NCBI GenBank assembly: GCA_029378245.1
Contig: JARKIF010000001.1
Span: 1,550,001-1,614,000 of the forward strand
Direction of reading: 5' to 3'
Length of the DNA stretch: 64,000 nucleotides
Source: Roridomyces roridus
Taxonomy: Eukaryota; Basidiomycota; Agaricomycetes; Agaricales; Mycenaceae
The first letter of the stretch is position 1. The number at the start of each line of letters is the position of its first letter. The position numbers were made by a program, and so were the translations under genes. The notes under the pieces were generated by a model, which did not search any database, was not told the origin of the DNA, and saw only the letters and a list, made by a program, of their open reading frames with translations. This document shows, piece after piece, positions 32,171 to 43,166 of the stretch.

Positions 32171-33206
32171 CTAGAGCCCGAGGTCAACGAATCTACCGGC
32201 ATTGAAGCGGTAATGCAATCGCATCATGTGATCCTTGGCCAAACTGTGTTCCCGCAGAAACTGATCCTCCTCCCAGAACAAATCGCTAAGAAGCGAGGTG
32301 TTCAAATCTTTCGCCCTGCCCTGTTCGAAGACCATCCGATTCGAGATCCAACAACCCGCTCGATAACACATGAACCCTACCTACGTTGAGCCGAATCAGT
32401 TCTACGAGCGTGGTGTCGACCGTTTGGAGCTCTTGGGCCGATGCAGATGATCTCGTTTCCGCGAAAGCGAAACTCAAATTGGTGCACGTCTGCATGAGGT
32501 GGGCGACGTCACGGGAGGCAGTATTCTTGATACTTTCAAGGTCTTTGGGCAAATCGTGGAGGTTGGTTTTGATATTGTCAGGATCCATCCATCGTAGCCA
32601 GGATAGCAACGGCAGAGGGGGGAGGAGGCGAGTTTGGCTCGCAAATCGTCAACAGCGTTCTTCCAGCAGTCTTGGATGTCCTTGACGCGACTGGCCATCT
32701 CGGTCAGCGCCTCCTTCCACTTGTCCACAGCCGTTTCCGTGTCCATGAGATCAGGGCACGAGCGACCGGGCGGTCGATGTGGCTCACGGCATTTGAGGAG
32801 GTAATGCGCGAATGCGGCGAGAGCCCTGAGGACTGCATCCAGCAAGGAGTCGTATTCTGAGTGCAGAGAAGCGAGGCTGTCCAAAAGCATGCCGCGGTGA
32901 GATGTCAACGCAACGTCGATGTGAACGAGCCGCTGAGAGAAATCTGCAATGTCCTGGAATGCCTTGAAACCAGCTTTGCCCACTGCATCAAACCGGGAAA
33001 GCAGTCGGTTGGTCGGGGCATCCTCGAGGAAGAATTGGTTTAGCTGAACAAATCCAGGACGAGAGCCCACGCACTGGTGTGTTCTGTGGATGAGAGTAGT
33101 AGTCATAGAAAAGCATATCCAAGTCCCCGTCAAATCCTTGGCATTCAAGCGTCTCCTTGCGAGGAGCGGAGGACTTCCTCTTGGCAACGGGGGATTCAGA
33201 TGGCAT
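32171..33206 (-). CDS. Unknown alpha-helical protein, with probable frame breaks
   Basis: Starts MPSESPVAKRKSSAPRKET (basic, Ser-rich), then YDYYSHPQNT, VQLNQFFLEDAPTNRLLSRFD, long helical stretches (SEYDSLLDAVLRALAAFAHYLL, VDKWKEALTEMASRVKDIQDCW, LESIKNTASRDVAHLMQTCTNL) and, after a 64-nt intron (GTAGGT donor), SDLFWEEDQFLREHSLAKDHMM ending FVDLGL. Two joins need a one-base shift: near 33070-33085 and in the G-run 32617-32622, where one extra base makes PPLPLLSWLRW continuous. No known domain is recognised. It lies between a complete F-box gene and a stranded F-box tail. Confidence 0.5.
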
Positions 33207-33490
33207 GACGCGGTTGAGTACTGAGCGACGAAGCAGTGACTCGATCGTTCTGGACGAGGAGTTACTAAGTACTACTTAAGTGGCAGCCATCAGAGCCACT
33301 GATCAAGATTGATCAAGCATCAACTGCATGCACAAGCCGGAGCAGATGCGGTTGAAGCAAAGAGGTGGAAATCGAACAGGAAAAGGCGGCGGATCCCACA
33401 AAATCCAAACTGAAACCGTCCGAGACTCCAGAGACCATCCCGGGTGGTAGCTTTAGGGCGAGTGTACATACATGATTCGGATTAAACTAC

Positions 33491-36052
33491 TTACTGCACC
33501 CAACGGAACGGGCGTGGATATCTCTGCCCAATGTTCGTGTCCACCTTGCACCGTCCATGTTCCATCACCAACTCGTCCTGTTCATGGCTGTTCCCAAATG
33601 AATAAACCGGCAAAGAGTAAAGATGATCACGCACGTAGTTTTTACATGCTCGGCGAGTCTCGGGAGCGTCCAAGCTTTCTCAGAGTCCAAACACAAGTTG
33701 CATTCATACGATGCCATCGCCTCAGTCCCGAATCCATAGCGGGCGACAGTCTGGAGGCTTTCAAGGAACGCCTTGAAGTTGCGCTTCTCGAGCTCTTCGA
33801 TGTCGAGTTCTTCCTCTGGCTGCAAACGCTTCCAAACAGCATCTCGTCCAGCCGCATGGCAAGAATGTTTTGCCTGCGAAATCATCATTTGCCGACCCAG
33901 GAATCCGATTGGGTAGTAGACTCACTGCATGAATCCATCTCATAACAAGACGTCCGGCCGTCGACGCACAAGTAACACACTCCATCACCGGGTTCAGCTC
34001 GTCCATCTCATCCACCGTAGTCACTTTCGGATCCAAATTGCAGGCGCGCACCACGGCTCGTACATTTGGGGAAGCTTTCAGATCAGGTCGAATCATCTTG
34101 TTTGCGTTCCAAGCGCCTCCATGAATCGTGCTTGCCAAAGATGGCATTTCACCAATTGTCGGGAAAAGGTTCGAATGATATGGAATGGCGGCGCGGTGAA
34201 CGAGGATGCGAGGGTAGCCAATAGGTTCCTGCTCCTGGCGAGGATCACCATCAATGCGGAAGAAAGTAGTCGCCAGGGAGAGTGTCTCCTCCGTTGCTTT
34301 CGGTTTAAACTCCTTCAGGATATCGACGAGCTCCTCGTCTTTGCTCTCCCTCCAATCGGTACAGAATTCCGGAAGCTCCGAAATAGCCTCGGCGAACGAT
34401 TCCAATGTGATTTCCTCATGGGGATGAATAGACGTGTCCTCGATGAGTTCCCGGAATGGCTCGGTGCAGAGGACTTCATATTTGGGCGGCGTAATCGATC
34501 CAAAGGGTAGAGAGGCGACAAAATCGGAATAGGCCTTAACGGCGAGATGACGACGCTTTTGTATGATGTTGCGTTTTTCTTGTTCCAAACGAGATGTCTT
34601 CTTCTGTGTCAAGAATTCTATGAGAGGGGCCTTGATATTCGCCCAGACTGAAACGTTTTTCAGCGAAAGGCCCGATTGCAACAGAGAACATACTGCGATC
34701 AGTCAGCAGCTTGGGCTGTCTAACCAGCTTATGGTATCTGAAATCCCAGTGGCGATGTATTTCTGCCCCCCACCCCAGAGCAGTAAGACGATCCACGATA
34801 CTGCACGCAGGTAGTGAGTGTCTGTTGAAGATAGAAGGGCAATAAACATACGCTTCCAAACGTGATTCACGGACACCGTCGAGCTCTTCACTGCGGTCGG
34901 AGACCCGATTGGCCAACCAGTTAGCACAGGCGGTAGCATGCTGCCGACGGGTAGGTCACATTCAAGATACAAGATGGGCCAAATAGCTTACAGTATTCAG
35001 TTTATCCACTTCTTCACGTTTGCGTTTGCGCCATTCCACATAGTCCGTGCGGTCGATCTGAATAACATTGTCCGCCTTGAAAGCTTCGGATTCCTGACTG
35101 AGTTGCGAAGCAAAAGCTTTGGGAAATAGTAACACGCGTCCTTGGAAAGTGATGTGAGGCCCGGGTGTGCCCATCAGTCTGAAAGTCGACACTCACCCCG
35201 GTGCTCTCGAAAGGATGGCACCAAATCAAGCAGAGACTCGTCTAGAATGGCTGCGATTCCATCGTGATCGACCAGACTAGAGATTATTAACAAACTGTAC
35301 GCAAGAGAAATAGCAAGCGCTCACTGTTGTTGAACGCACTTCTTGCACAAACGGAGACGAACAATCCATACGACAGTCTTTGCGGATGGAGCGAGGCATT
35401 CCTGAGCAGATGTAAGATCTAAGACGAGGAATAGAGATTGAACTGACGTGGCAATGACTATCGAAGACGAGATTGGCGTATTGAGGCTCGGAAAGATCCT
35501 TTGGGATGTCGGGGAGGCCTGGAGCTGCATAAGAGCGCGTATTTTGAAACGAAAAAGGAGCCACCTTCCACACGCGAGCGAGATTCCTTCCATATTGTGG
35601 CTACAGTCTCGTGAGTGGCGGAGTGGACCACGACAAGATGAGCTTGCCAGACGATCGCGACATCAAAAGTCCTGGGAGGGGTGAGTAGTCGTAGAAGATC
35701 TATGAGTCAGGGCTCACCTCGGAAATCCTTGGTCGTGCGAGAAAGGGTTAAAAGGTCTTGGAGTCTCAGGTGTCCGAGTATCTGCATCAAGTTGTAGGGA
35801 AAAGGAGAGGAAGCTGGGAGTGAGTAGACGCGCCTCAAACATAACATCTAGGGGAAACTCCTTCAAAGAACTGAGAATGCCTCTCCGACCGCGAACTTTC
35901 TTGGTTTTGGAATCCGATGAGACTTTGCGCTTCTTCTTGGGGGGTTCTTCGTCGTTGATCTCAACGGACTCGTCGTCTTCACGATCCTCGCGGTCACCGT
36001 CGACCGTAATAGGTGTGCCAATGGACGCCAGACGAGTGGACCGACGAGACAT
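33491..36052 (-). CDS. F-box protein, paralogue A
   Basis: Probable substrate adaptor of an SCF ubiquitin ligase. Start MSRRSTRLASIGTPI, acidic/basic linker PPKKKRKVSSD, then the F-box: LKEFPLDVMFE / ILGHLRLQDLLTLSRTTKDFR / LLMSRSS. After that IWKESRSRVE, LPDIPKDLSEPQYANLVFDSHCH, a Cys-rich part (RLRLCKKCV), VEWRKRKREEVDKLN, LTALGWGAEIHRH, VWANIKAPLIEFL, LSLATTFFRIDGD, CVTCASTAGRLVMRWIH and VWKRLQPEEEL, YECNLCLDSEKAW. About ten introns; two (35782-35833 and 35601-35647) start with GC. About half of the protein is clearly paralogous to the gene at 39170-41802. Exact C-terminal splicing after LAEHV is uncertain. Confidence 0.75.
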
Positions 36053-36080
36053 TGGAAGAAGAGGACAAGAAGTGTGCGAT

Positions 36081-36116
36081 CACGTGCAGGACGCGTCTTC
36101 TCACGTTAAGACGCGT
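36081..36116 (-). promoter_or_regulatory. CACGTG + ACGCGT module upstream of F-box A
   Basis: CACGTG at 36081-36086 and ACGCGT at 36091-36096 and 36111-36116, 30-65 bp from the ATG. The same pair occurs at 37563/37578 and 39089/39102 upstream of the kinase-like genes. ACGCGT is the MCB cell-cycle element in other fungi; the role here is inferred. Confidence 0.4.
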
Positions 36117-36350
36117 CCTCAAAATGACTGGGCACTGCCACGAGGGCAGAAATAAGCATTCGAAAATTTTTGAATCGAACAGTAAGTAACGCGTACTGGC
36201 GCCCATATTCCAATAATAAACTGTATTTGCTTGAACCAACGGGGCAATGGGCTTCCAAGCCCTCCAGCGACGAGCGTCAACTGTCCACTACTTATACATC
36301 ATCTGACTTACAGAATCGACACCTCCGACGGACGTTCCCTCGTCAAAGTC

Positions 36351-37505
36351 TTAGGCGACCTTGGAGATGCACACTCGGTCTATGGTCCTGGAAGGGTCAG
36401 ACACAATCTCGACACGGATATCTGGATAGATTTGGCCGTATTGGCTGAACAGCTGAGCCCGCTGTGCTATCCTGACGTCCACGCTGTGCTCGTTTGGATA
36501 TTCTTCAGTGTATTTCTCGTACCACTCGAGCGCCCGTGTCACAAGCGAAGCTAACGATATTTGGATTCAGCTTGGTGCTGAAAGACATGAGACGACTGAC
36601 CTTCATGTGCCTTGGCCGATGGCATGAATTGTAGATGGTGGAGCACCTGGTGGATTTCACGACAGCCCACTTGCCTCGCCAACGCCCACGCATCGAGGGG
36701 AAGGACCGGTAACTTCCGGGTGCACTTGTGGGTGGTCGCAGAGGAGAAATCCGTAATGTAGCAATTCACCCTCCCCGCGGAAAGGTCACCTGGGGAGAGG
36801 TCGGGGCCATGAATGTCGAGCAGTACATGCCGCATGTCACTGCCTAGATCTCCATGGTTGATGTTGAGATCGTGCATCATCTCCAAAGCACGTCCGATTC
36901 GTTGTCTGTATGATAATCAGGATTCAAGTTGCAGCGAGACCACAAGAAGTCACGTACCTGTTTGCTTCGTTACTCAATTTGGAGAGCTCCAGGTCGTTCC
37001 AAGACACGCCGCAGTAGTCAGTGATACTCAGCAACACCTTTCCCGCCCACTCTCCCGTCTCCATAACCCACATCCCGTAGTGCCGAGGAGCGATTCGCCC
37101 TTCAAGGACATCAAGGTGCAGCGAGTGGAATTCGGCGTCAGCTGAAAGTCTCAGGTAGGCCTGATATGGCTGGGATAGCGTGTGTCGAAGGACGTGCGTA
37201 GCGTTGAAGATGAATCTCATGCAGTATCCCCGCGAACTTGAAGCACGAGCAAATATTACACTCTCTTCATCGCTGTATCCCCAACGTCTGGCAGTATCCA
37301 ATTCAACTTCTTCACGCAGTCTACAGCCAGGGCCGTTTGTGAAGAGGGACTTGTCCCGTTGAATGAGGAAATGGGTGGCTTCTGGAGGAAGAGCGTGGAA
37401 TGGCCCGTCGTGATCTGGGATAGCCCATTCGCGTGCAGTGAACGTGTAATTGCGACTAGATCCTTCGAAACGAATGCGTATAGAACTCGAGCCAACGGTA
37501 GACAT
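36351..37505 (-). CDS. Kinase-like protein, paralogue A
   Basis: Start MSTVGSSSIRIRFEGSSRNYTF at 37505. Two main exons plus a last exon after an intron near 36545-36600 ending DRVCISKVA. The kinase C-lobe is recognisable: RALEMMHDLNINHGDLGSDMRHVLLD stands for the catalytic loop (HGDL..D) and CYITDFSSATTHKC for the DFG region, followed by LPVLPLDAWALARQVGCREI. The N-lobe is reduced and I find no VAIK-type lysine. It resembles small basidiomycete FunK1-related proteins. It keeps both catalytic-loop Asp and DFG-type Asp, unlike paralogue B. Activity is doubtful. Confidence 0.65.
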
Positions 37506-37562
37506 GTGGTGAAGAAAACACCTCCTAGCCTGAGATGATGGAGGAGAACAAGAGTGCGCGAT

Positions 37563-37583
37563 CACGTGTAGGCTAGGACGCGT
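37563..37583 (-). promoter_or_regulatory. CACGTG + ACGCGT module upstream of kinase-like A
   Basis: CACGTG 37563-37568 and ACGCGT 37578-37583, 58-78 bp from the ATG at 37505, in the same order as upstream of the two neighbouring paralogous genes. Confidence 0.4.
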
Positions 37584-37619
37584 CCACAAAATGCACTCGA
37601 AAGGATGTAAATATTCAAT

Positions 37620-37850
37620 AATACAAGTCCGGGTTTTCTCACTCCGCGTCCATTGGCCTCCCCATAAAGATGCGTGTCCAATGACTCCTTCACATGTTCC
37701 AACAACAACTCGGCTTTGCCGTGTCTACTGCCTCCTCACCGACCGTTTTCAGCCTCAAGCTCCTCCCATGTTCCAACAACAACTCGTCCGACGTCTTTGC
37801 TCAGCTCAACGTGGCAATGGTCCTCCAGCTTCAACTCTTTGACAACGTCG
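37620..37850 (-). pseudogene. Second stranded F-box gene tail
   Basis: CTCACTCCGCGTCCATTG and CACATGTTCCAACAA..A.CTCG.CTTTGCCGTGTCT repeat the last exon of F-box B at 39170-39360 (encoding FLLEHVKE...DAMDAE), but with large gaps and a second partial copy of the FLLEHVKE part near 37765-37800. It marks the breakpoint of a tandem duplication. Confidence 0.6.
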
Positions 37851-37861
37851 GCTCCAGGCTG

Positions 37862-39036
37862 TCAGTCCGTTTCTTCATCAGAGCTGTCGGGGATGTCGGA
37901 AACGCACACTCTGTCCATGGTCCCAGGAAGGCCGGGCACAAACGTGACGCGGGTGCCAAGGTATACCTGGCCACAATCTGGGAACAACTGAGCCCGCTGG
38001 GCTATCAAGATGTCGACGTCGCGCTCGTCTGGATGATCTTTAGTGTATTGCTCGTGCCACTCGATGGCTCGTGTCACAAGTGAAGCTAACAATATTTGAT
38101 TCGGTTCGAGCTAGAAAGAAGAAGAATAAGATGGCTCACCGTCATTGGGCTTGATGAAGGGCATGTAGTCTAGATGGTGTAGTATTTGGTGAATTTCTCG
38201 ACAGTTTACTTGCACTCCAAAGGCCCACGCGTCGAGAGGAGCAACGGGCAACTTGCGGGCGCAATTGTGGGTCTTTGCTGCGGAGAAACCGGTGATGTAG
38301 CAAACAACCTTGCCCGTGGAGAGGTCGGCTGGCTTCAGTTCGGGATCATAGACATCGAGCAGCACGTGTCGCATGTCTCCGCCTAGTTCTCCGTGTTTTA
38401 TGCCGACGTCATGCATCAACTCCAGGGTACGGCCAATTTTTTGTCTGTATCAAGTTGATGTCAGAAAGTCAGAGGCCACAACGGGAACAAGGTCACGAAC
38501 CTGGTCCCGGGATTGTTCCACTTTGTGGATTGAAGGTCGTTCCAAGACACGCCGCAGTAGTCAGTGATGCTCAACAGCACCTTCCCCGCCCAATTTCCCG
38601 TGTCCATGAGCCACATCCCGTAGTGGCGAGGAACAATCCTTCCTTCTAGAACCTCAAGATGCAGAGAATGGAATTTGGCATCCGCGATGAGTCTCTTGTA
38701 GGCTTGATATGGCTCTGATTGCTTGTTTCCCAGGACGTGGACGGCGTTGAAGATGAATCTCATGCAATATCCCCGCGACGCACGAGCGAATATGACACTC
38801 TCTTCATGGTCGTATCCCCAACGCCTGGCAGCATCCAGTTCAACTTCTTGACGCAGTCTACAGCCAGGGCCGTTCGTAAAGATTGATTTCTCCCGGGGGA
38901 TGAGGAGACGAGTGGCTTCTGGAGGAATAGCGTGGAATGAGCCGTCGTGGTCTGGGATAGCCCATTCGCGGGCATTGAACGTGTAGTTGCGACTAGATCC
39001 TTCGAAACGAATGCAGAGCGAACGGACGGTCGACAT
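37862..39036 (-). CDS. Kinase-like protein, paralogue B (catalytic residues lost)
   Basis: Start MSTVRSLCIRFEGSSRNYTF. Collinear with paralogue A along its whole length: IPDHDGSFHAIPPEATRLLI, NGPGCRLRQEVELDAARRWGY, VLEGRIVPRHYGMWLMDTGNW, LLSITDYCGVSWNDL. The catalytic loop reads IKHGELGGDMRHVLLD (Asp to Glu) and the DFG region CYITGFSAAKTHNC (Asp to Gly), so both key acidic positions have changed. The last exon (SLVTRAIEWHEQYTKDHPDE) ends SDIPDSSDEETD. Probable pseudokinase. Introns near 38120 and 38450 match those of paralogue A. Confidence 0.65.
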
Positions 39037-39088
39037 GGGATGAAAAAAACAGCTCCTAGATGACGGAGGAGAACAAAGAGTGCGCGAT

Positions 39089-39107
39089 CACGTGTACTAA
39101 GACGCGT
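39089..39107 (-). promoter_or_regulatory. CACGTG + ACGCGT module upstream of kinase-like B
   Basis: CACGTG 39089-39094 and ACGCGT 39102-39107, 53-71 bp from the ATG at 39036. It is part of a block duplicated with the DNA upstream of paralogue A. Confidence 0.4.
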
Positions 39108-39169
39108 CCACAAAATGCACTCGAAATCGAATGGATGTAAATATTTCAATAACACAGTTCTGCGTTTTC

Positions 39170-41802
39170 TCACTCCGCGTCCATTGCATCCCCACCGATC
39201 AAGTCAGGCATATCCTGCTCCTCGTCCCCCTCCTTGGCCTCAGGCTCCTTAGGCACCGTCTTGGCCCACCTAAGGGGCTTACGCATCCTGTAATCAAGAT
39301 GAATATCAAGCGCTTCCTTCACATGTTCCAACAAGAAGTCGTCTTTGCCGTGTCTGCCTTGTTTTCAGAAAAATCGACCACGAAAGAGAAGAAAAAAACG
39401 ACTGACACATCCTTGACATGCGCCTTCAAACGCAGAATCGATATCAGCTCCTGGGTCGGCTTTTGCTGCTCCTGCTCCCCCTTCGGCTGCCCGTCGTCTT
39501 CCTGGGCAGCACAGATGCCGCAGAAGAACTTTTCCCTGACCGACGCATAATAACCCCCAACATACTCCTTGAACTTCTCTTGCTCCACCTTCTCAACGAG
39601 GAGCTCTTCCTCCCTCGTCAAGGCACGCAAAAGTCGGTATTTTAGAAGCGTCGGGGTCGTAGCAGTTGTGCATTGCCTAAGAACAGGTCAGCCAACGGGA
39701 CGGAAGAAAGAAAAAGGCTCGATTACCGCCTGCACCCATCTCATAACAAGCTTCCCCGTACCCGTAGCCGTACCCTCTCCGTCCCTCCGACAATTCACAC
39801 ACTCCACAACAGGATCAATCTCCTCCATCTCTTGTGCGGTCGTCACATCCGGATCCAACCTACACGCCTCGACCACAGCCCTCATCAGTGCCGGCGCCCT
39901 ACGATGCGGTCTAATCGTCTTAGTATTATTCCAGCTGGCCCCTCCAATAGATTTTTCCAACGGCTCCAGCTCGTCCGGCGGGAAACTCGCCCACTTGGGA
40001 ACGGAGGCCGAGAAATGCACCAGAATCCTGGGATACGCGATTGCCTCGGGAGTGTAGGCCGCCCCCTGCGGGACACACTCAAAGAATGTAGTCGCCAAGG
40101 ACAAGTCCGCCTTCGCATGCATCCGGTTTGTCGGCCTGTAAAATCTCGACAAGTTCCGCGTCCGCACGCCTCCGCCAGTCGATAGCGAATTCCGAAATCT
40201 GCGCAACAAGTGGGGCGAACGAATCCAATGTCAACTTCTCTTGTTCAACGGGAGTATCCTCGATGAGCGCCCTCCACGGCTCCAGTGAAATAACGTCGTA
40301 TTTGGGCGGTAGGATGGCCTCTGCCGGCTGCGTTTTCACGAAATTGTTGTAAGTTTGCACAGCGAGGGTCCGACGCTCTCTGATAGTCCTACGCCAGTCA
40401 TCCTCTAGACGGATTTGCTTCTGCTCGGCTAGGAACTCGATGAGAGGGTCTTTGATGTTCGCCCAGACTATACATATTAATTTTCGATGGCGAGCAGAAG
40501 AGTAAGTAGAGGACGCACTGCGATCGGTAAGAGCCTTGGGCTGTTTGACCAATCGATGCTCGCGGAATTCCATATGATGCGGAATCTCGTCGCCCCATCC
40601 TAACAGTGTGAGCCGTTCCGTAATGCTGCGTCCGAGCTGAGCTACCAAGTGCTGAATGGGGGAGAAGGGACTCACGCGTTCAGACGTGCAGCACGCGCAT
40701 CATCAAGCTCATCACTGCGAGCATTAGTTCGGTCTCTGGCCCAAGCAGCACACAGTTCTGCATGCTGCCAATGGTTTTAATAAAGAAAGGGTAGAAAGAA
40801 ACGACTAACAGCATTGAGTTCATTGACCTCGGCGCGTTTACGCTTGAGCCATTCAATGTATTCCGGATCATTGGTCTGAAGAGTCCCATCCACTCTGAAC
40901 CGTCTCGTTTCTTCTTTGAGCCGCCTTGCGAGAGTTTCAGGAAAACAGTTGGATTCTGTAACGACGACCTGGTAATGGATTTGATTTATTGAAGGGCTCT
41001 AAGCGGACATGCTTACCTCGACGCTCGTGCAAGGACGGTACGAGATCAATCAAAGACCATTCAAGCATTCCATCGAGGCCATTGCGGTCAAGGAAACTGG
41101 AAGGCGTTTGAGGAGGAAATCTGGGAGAATTCACGATACTCTTACTTGGCGGTGATGCATTTTTTACAGAGTCGAATTCTTGCGCTCCAAATAACGGTCT
41201 GAACGGGAGAAGTGAGGCAGTCGTGACAATGGCCGTCAAAGGCGAGATTGGCATATTGAGGCTCGGAAAGATCGTTGGTGATTTCGGGCAAGCCCTGAAC
41301 ACGAGAACGGGATTCCTTCCATATGAACGCGGATGACCGCGTCATTAGAAGAGCTCTGAACTCCTTAGTGGTCCTTGCTAGAGTCAAGAGATCCTGGGGC
41401 CTCAGATGCCCAAATATCTGGACCAAGAGTTAGATATGAACCGAAGAGCATAGTCGACTAACGCGCCTCGAACAAGACATCCAGCGGAAACTCCTTCAAC
41501 GAGCTGAGAATCCCTCTACGGCCCCTGACCTTCTTCGTGTCGGTCACCGTTTTAGCTTTGGTGCGCCGTTTCTTCTTGGGCGCAATTTCTTCTTCATCGT
41601 CGTCGAACTCGAGTTCGTCGTCGTCGTCGTCCGCCTCCTCCTCGTCCTCCTCCTCAATGGCCTTCTGTGCTGCAACTTTGCGGCGCTTTATCTTCCTCTT
41701 GGGCACTGGGTCGTCGTCGGCATCGGTATTGACGTCGTCCTCGACGTCTTGCTCCACGGGTGTGACACTGACAGTGGCCAAACGAGCCGACCGGCGAACC
41801 AT
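39170..41802 (-). CDS. F-box protein, paralogue B, with one frame break
   Basis: Start MVRRSARLATVSVTPVEQ, a long acidic and Lys-rich linker (EEEDEEEADDDDDELEFDDDE), then the F-box LKEFPLDVLFE / IFGHLRPQDLLTLARTTKEFR / ALLMTRSSAFIW, a Cys/His segment (NLAFDGHCHDCLT, RIRLCKKCITAK), EYIEWLKRKRAEVNELNA, LTLLGWGDEIPHH, VWANIKDPLIEFLAEQK, LEPWRALIEDTP, LSLATTFFECVP, VECVNCRRDGEG, REEELLVEKVEQEKF, FFCGICAAQEDD, ending with FLLEHVKEALDIHLDYRM and DAMDAE. Intron 1 (41418-41466) begins GC, as in paralogue A. Near 40108-40128 the frame shifts by one base between ILQADKPD and KADLSLATTF. An alternative upstream Met exists at 41931. Confidence 0.75.
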
Positions 41803-42017
41803 GGTGGTGCGAGCCAACAAACGAACCTTTGAATGGAGGTCGGGAGGTCGGCGGTGGGGCGGCGGAGGCCTAGGTGGTAGACAATAGACAGGAGGCGATA
41901 GTACACGATCACGTTTTCTCAAACTTTTCACGCGCCTGCGGGATCACGATGTCCCCGTGCATTACTCGCAGGCGTCCCGGAGCACCCATGCATGACTCGA
42001 GGGCGTGTAAAATATGC

Positions 42018-42985
42018 TTAAATATTCGGCTTTCTGACCCAGAAAACATAATTACAGCCATCCGCTCCCCAGGCATCCCTCGGAGCGAGTATCCAGCTCG
42101 AACTCAACGGGTTGTAAACCATACCCCTCACTTCCACCTGCGTCCTCGTCGGCTGCCCTCGTACCCAGGGCGACTCCGTGTTGGGATACGTGCGGAAGAA
42201 CTCGGTGAGCTCTTCCGGTCGAATAAACTTGGAATGTGTATGGGTCCCTCGTGCAACTTTGCGTAGAACATCCTCAGCCATAAAGATGGTGAGGAAATAT
42301 GCTAGCGCAGTGCGTGAGATGGTCGCGAGGAAGAGATGGCCTCCAGGCTGGTTCCTATTAGCTGAGTGAATTTAATTCAAGAGACACAGGCGCACCTTGA
42401 CCAGCTTGGCACACGTATCCAAAAACCCTGTAGGATTATCCACATGTTCCAGCACCTCCATCGAACACACCACATCGTACCGCTTGTCCGACTCTGCCAA
42501 TAGAGCCTCGGCAGGCGTGTGTTGATACGAGAGCGAAGAAGCAAAGCCAGGGTCTTGCGCTGCATGCAGCCTCGCTATCGAGATATTCGCCTCTGACGCA
42601 TCTATCCCAAGAGTCTTTGCGCCAAGCCGTGCCAGACTCTGGTCACAGATGAGCCAGTGTAGACGGAGGACACCATGGCACGCACCTCTGACAAGAGACC
42701 ACCCCCACACCCCACATCCAACACCTCCATTCCCCTCAACACATTCAGAGGCGGATTCTCCTGCGCATCCCTCGCCACTTCAAGCAGCTTTTCCCGTATG
42801 AACCTCACCCTCACAGGATTCATCTGATGCAAAAAACTAAACTCCCCACTTGGGCTTTCGTCCCACCATTCCGAGGACAGACGCGAGAAGTGGGCGATTT
42901 CAGCTGGGTTGACTGACGAGGTAGAGGTCGAGTAACGTGCGACCAGAGCCCGAGTGGATGAACGTCGTATCGCTGCTGCGAACAT
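42018..42985 (-). CDS. COQ3: Ubiquinone biosynthesis O-methyltransferase COQ3
   Basis: SAM-dependent methyltransferase acting at both O-methylation steps of coenzyme Q synthesis, on the mitochondrial inner membrane. Start MFAAAIRRSSTRALVARYST at 42985 gives a typical targeting leader; an in-frame Met 45 bp upstream is less likely. Then FSRLSSEWWDE, FLHQMNPVRVRFIREKL, motif I VLDVGCGGGLLSE, an intron, SLARLGAKTLGIDASEANI, YDVVCSMEVLEHVDNP, an intron, PGGHLFLATISRTALAYF and the end FWVRKPNI. All family blocks are in order with an intact frame and normal length (about 290 residues). Confidence 0.92.
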
Positions 42986-43166
42986 GGATGCTTTCGTAAT
43001 CGTATTTTCGGGGTACTGATGCAGGCTCATCAGCCAAGCGGCAAGCCTGTTGTTGGCTTAACCCAATCGGGACTGATTTCGTGTTAAGCCCTGATGAGTA
43101 TCACTTCCGCCGTGATAAGCCGCCTTCTGCAATGACTGCTCTATTGTGTGCCATCCCATCGAGCTT

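Noticed and set aside
41537..41887. Ser-rich plus-strand frame
   Set aside because: Antisense of the acidic and Lys-rich linker of F-box B; poly-Ser results from reading GAC/GAG runs on the other strand.
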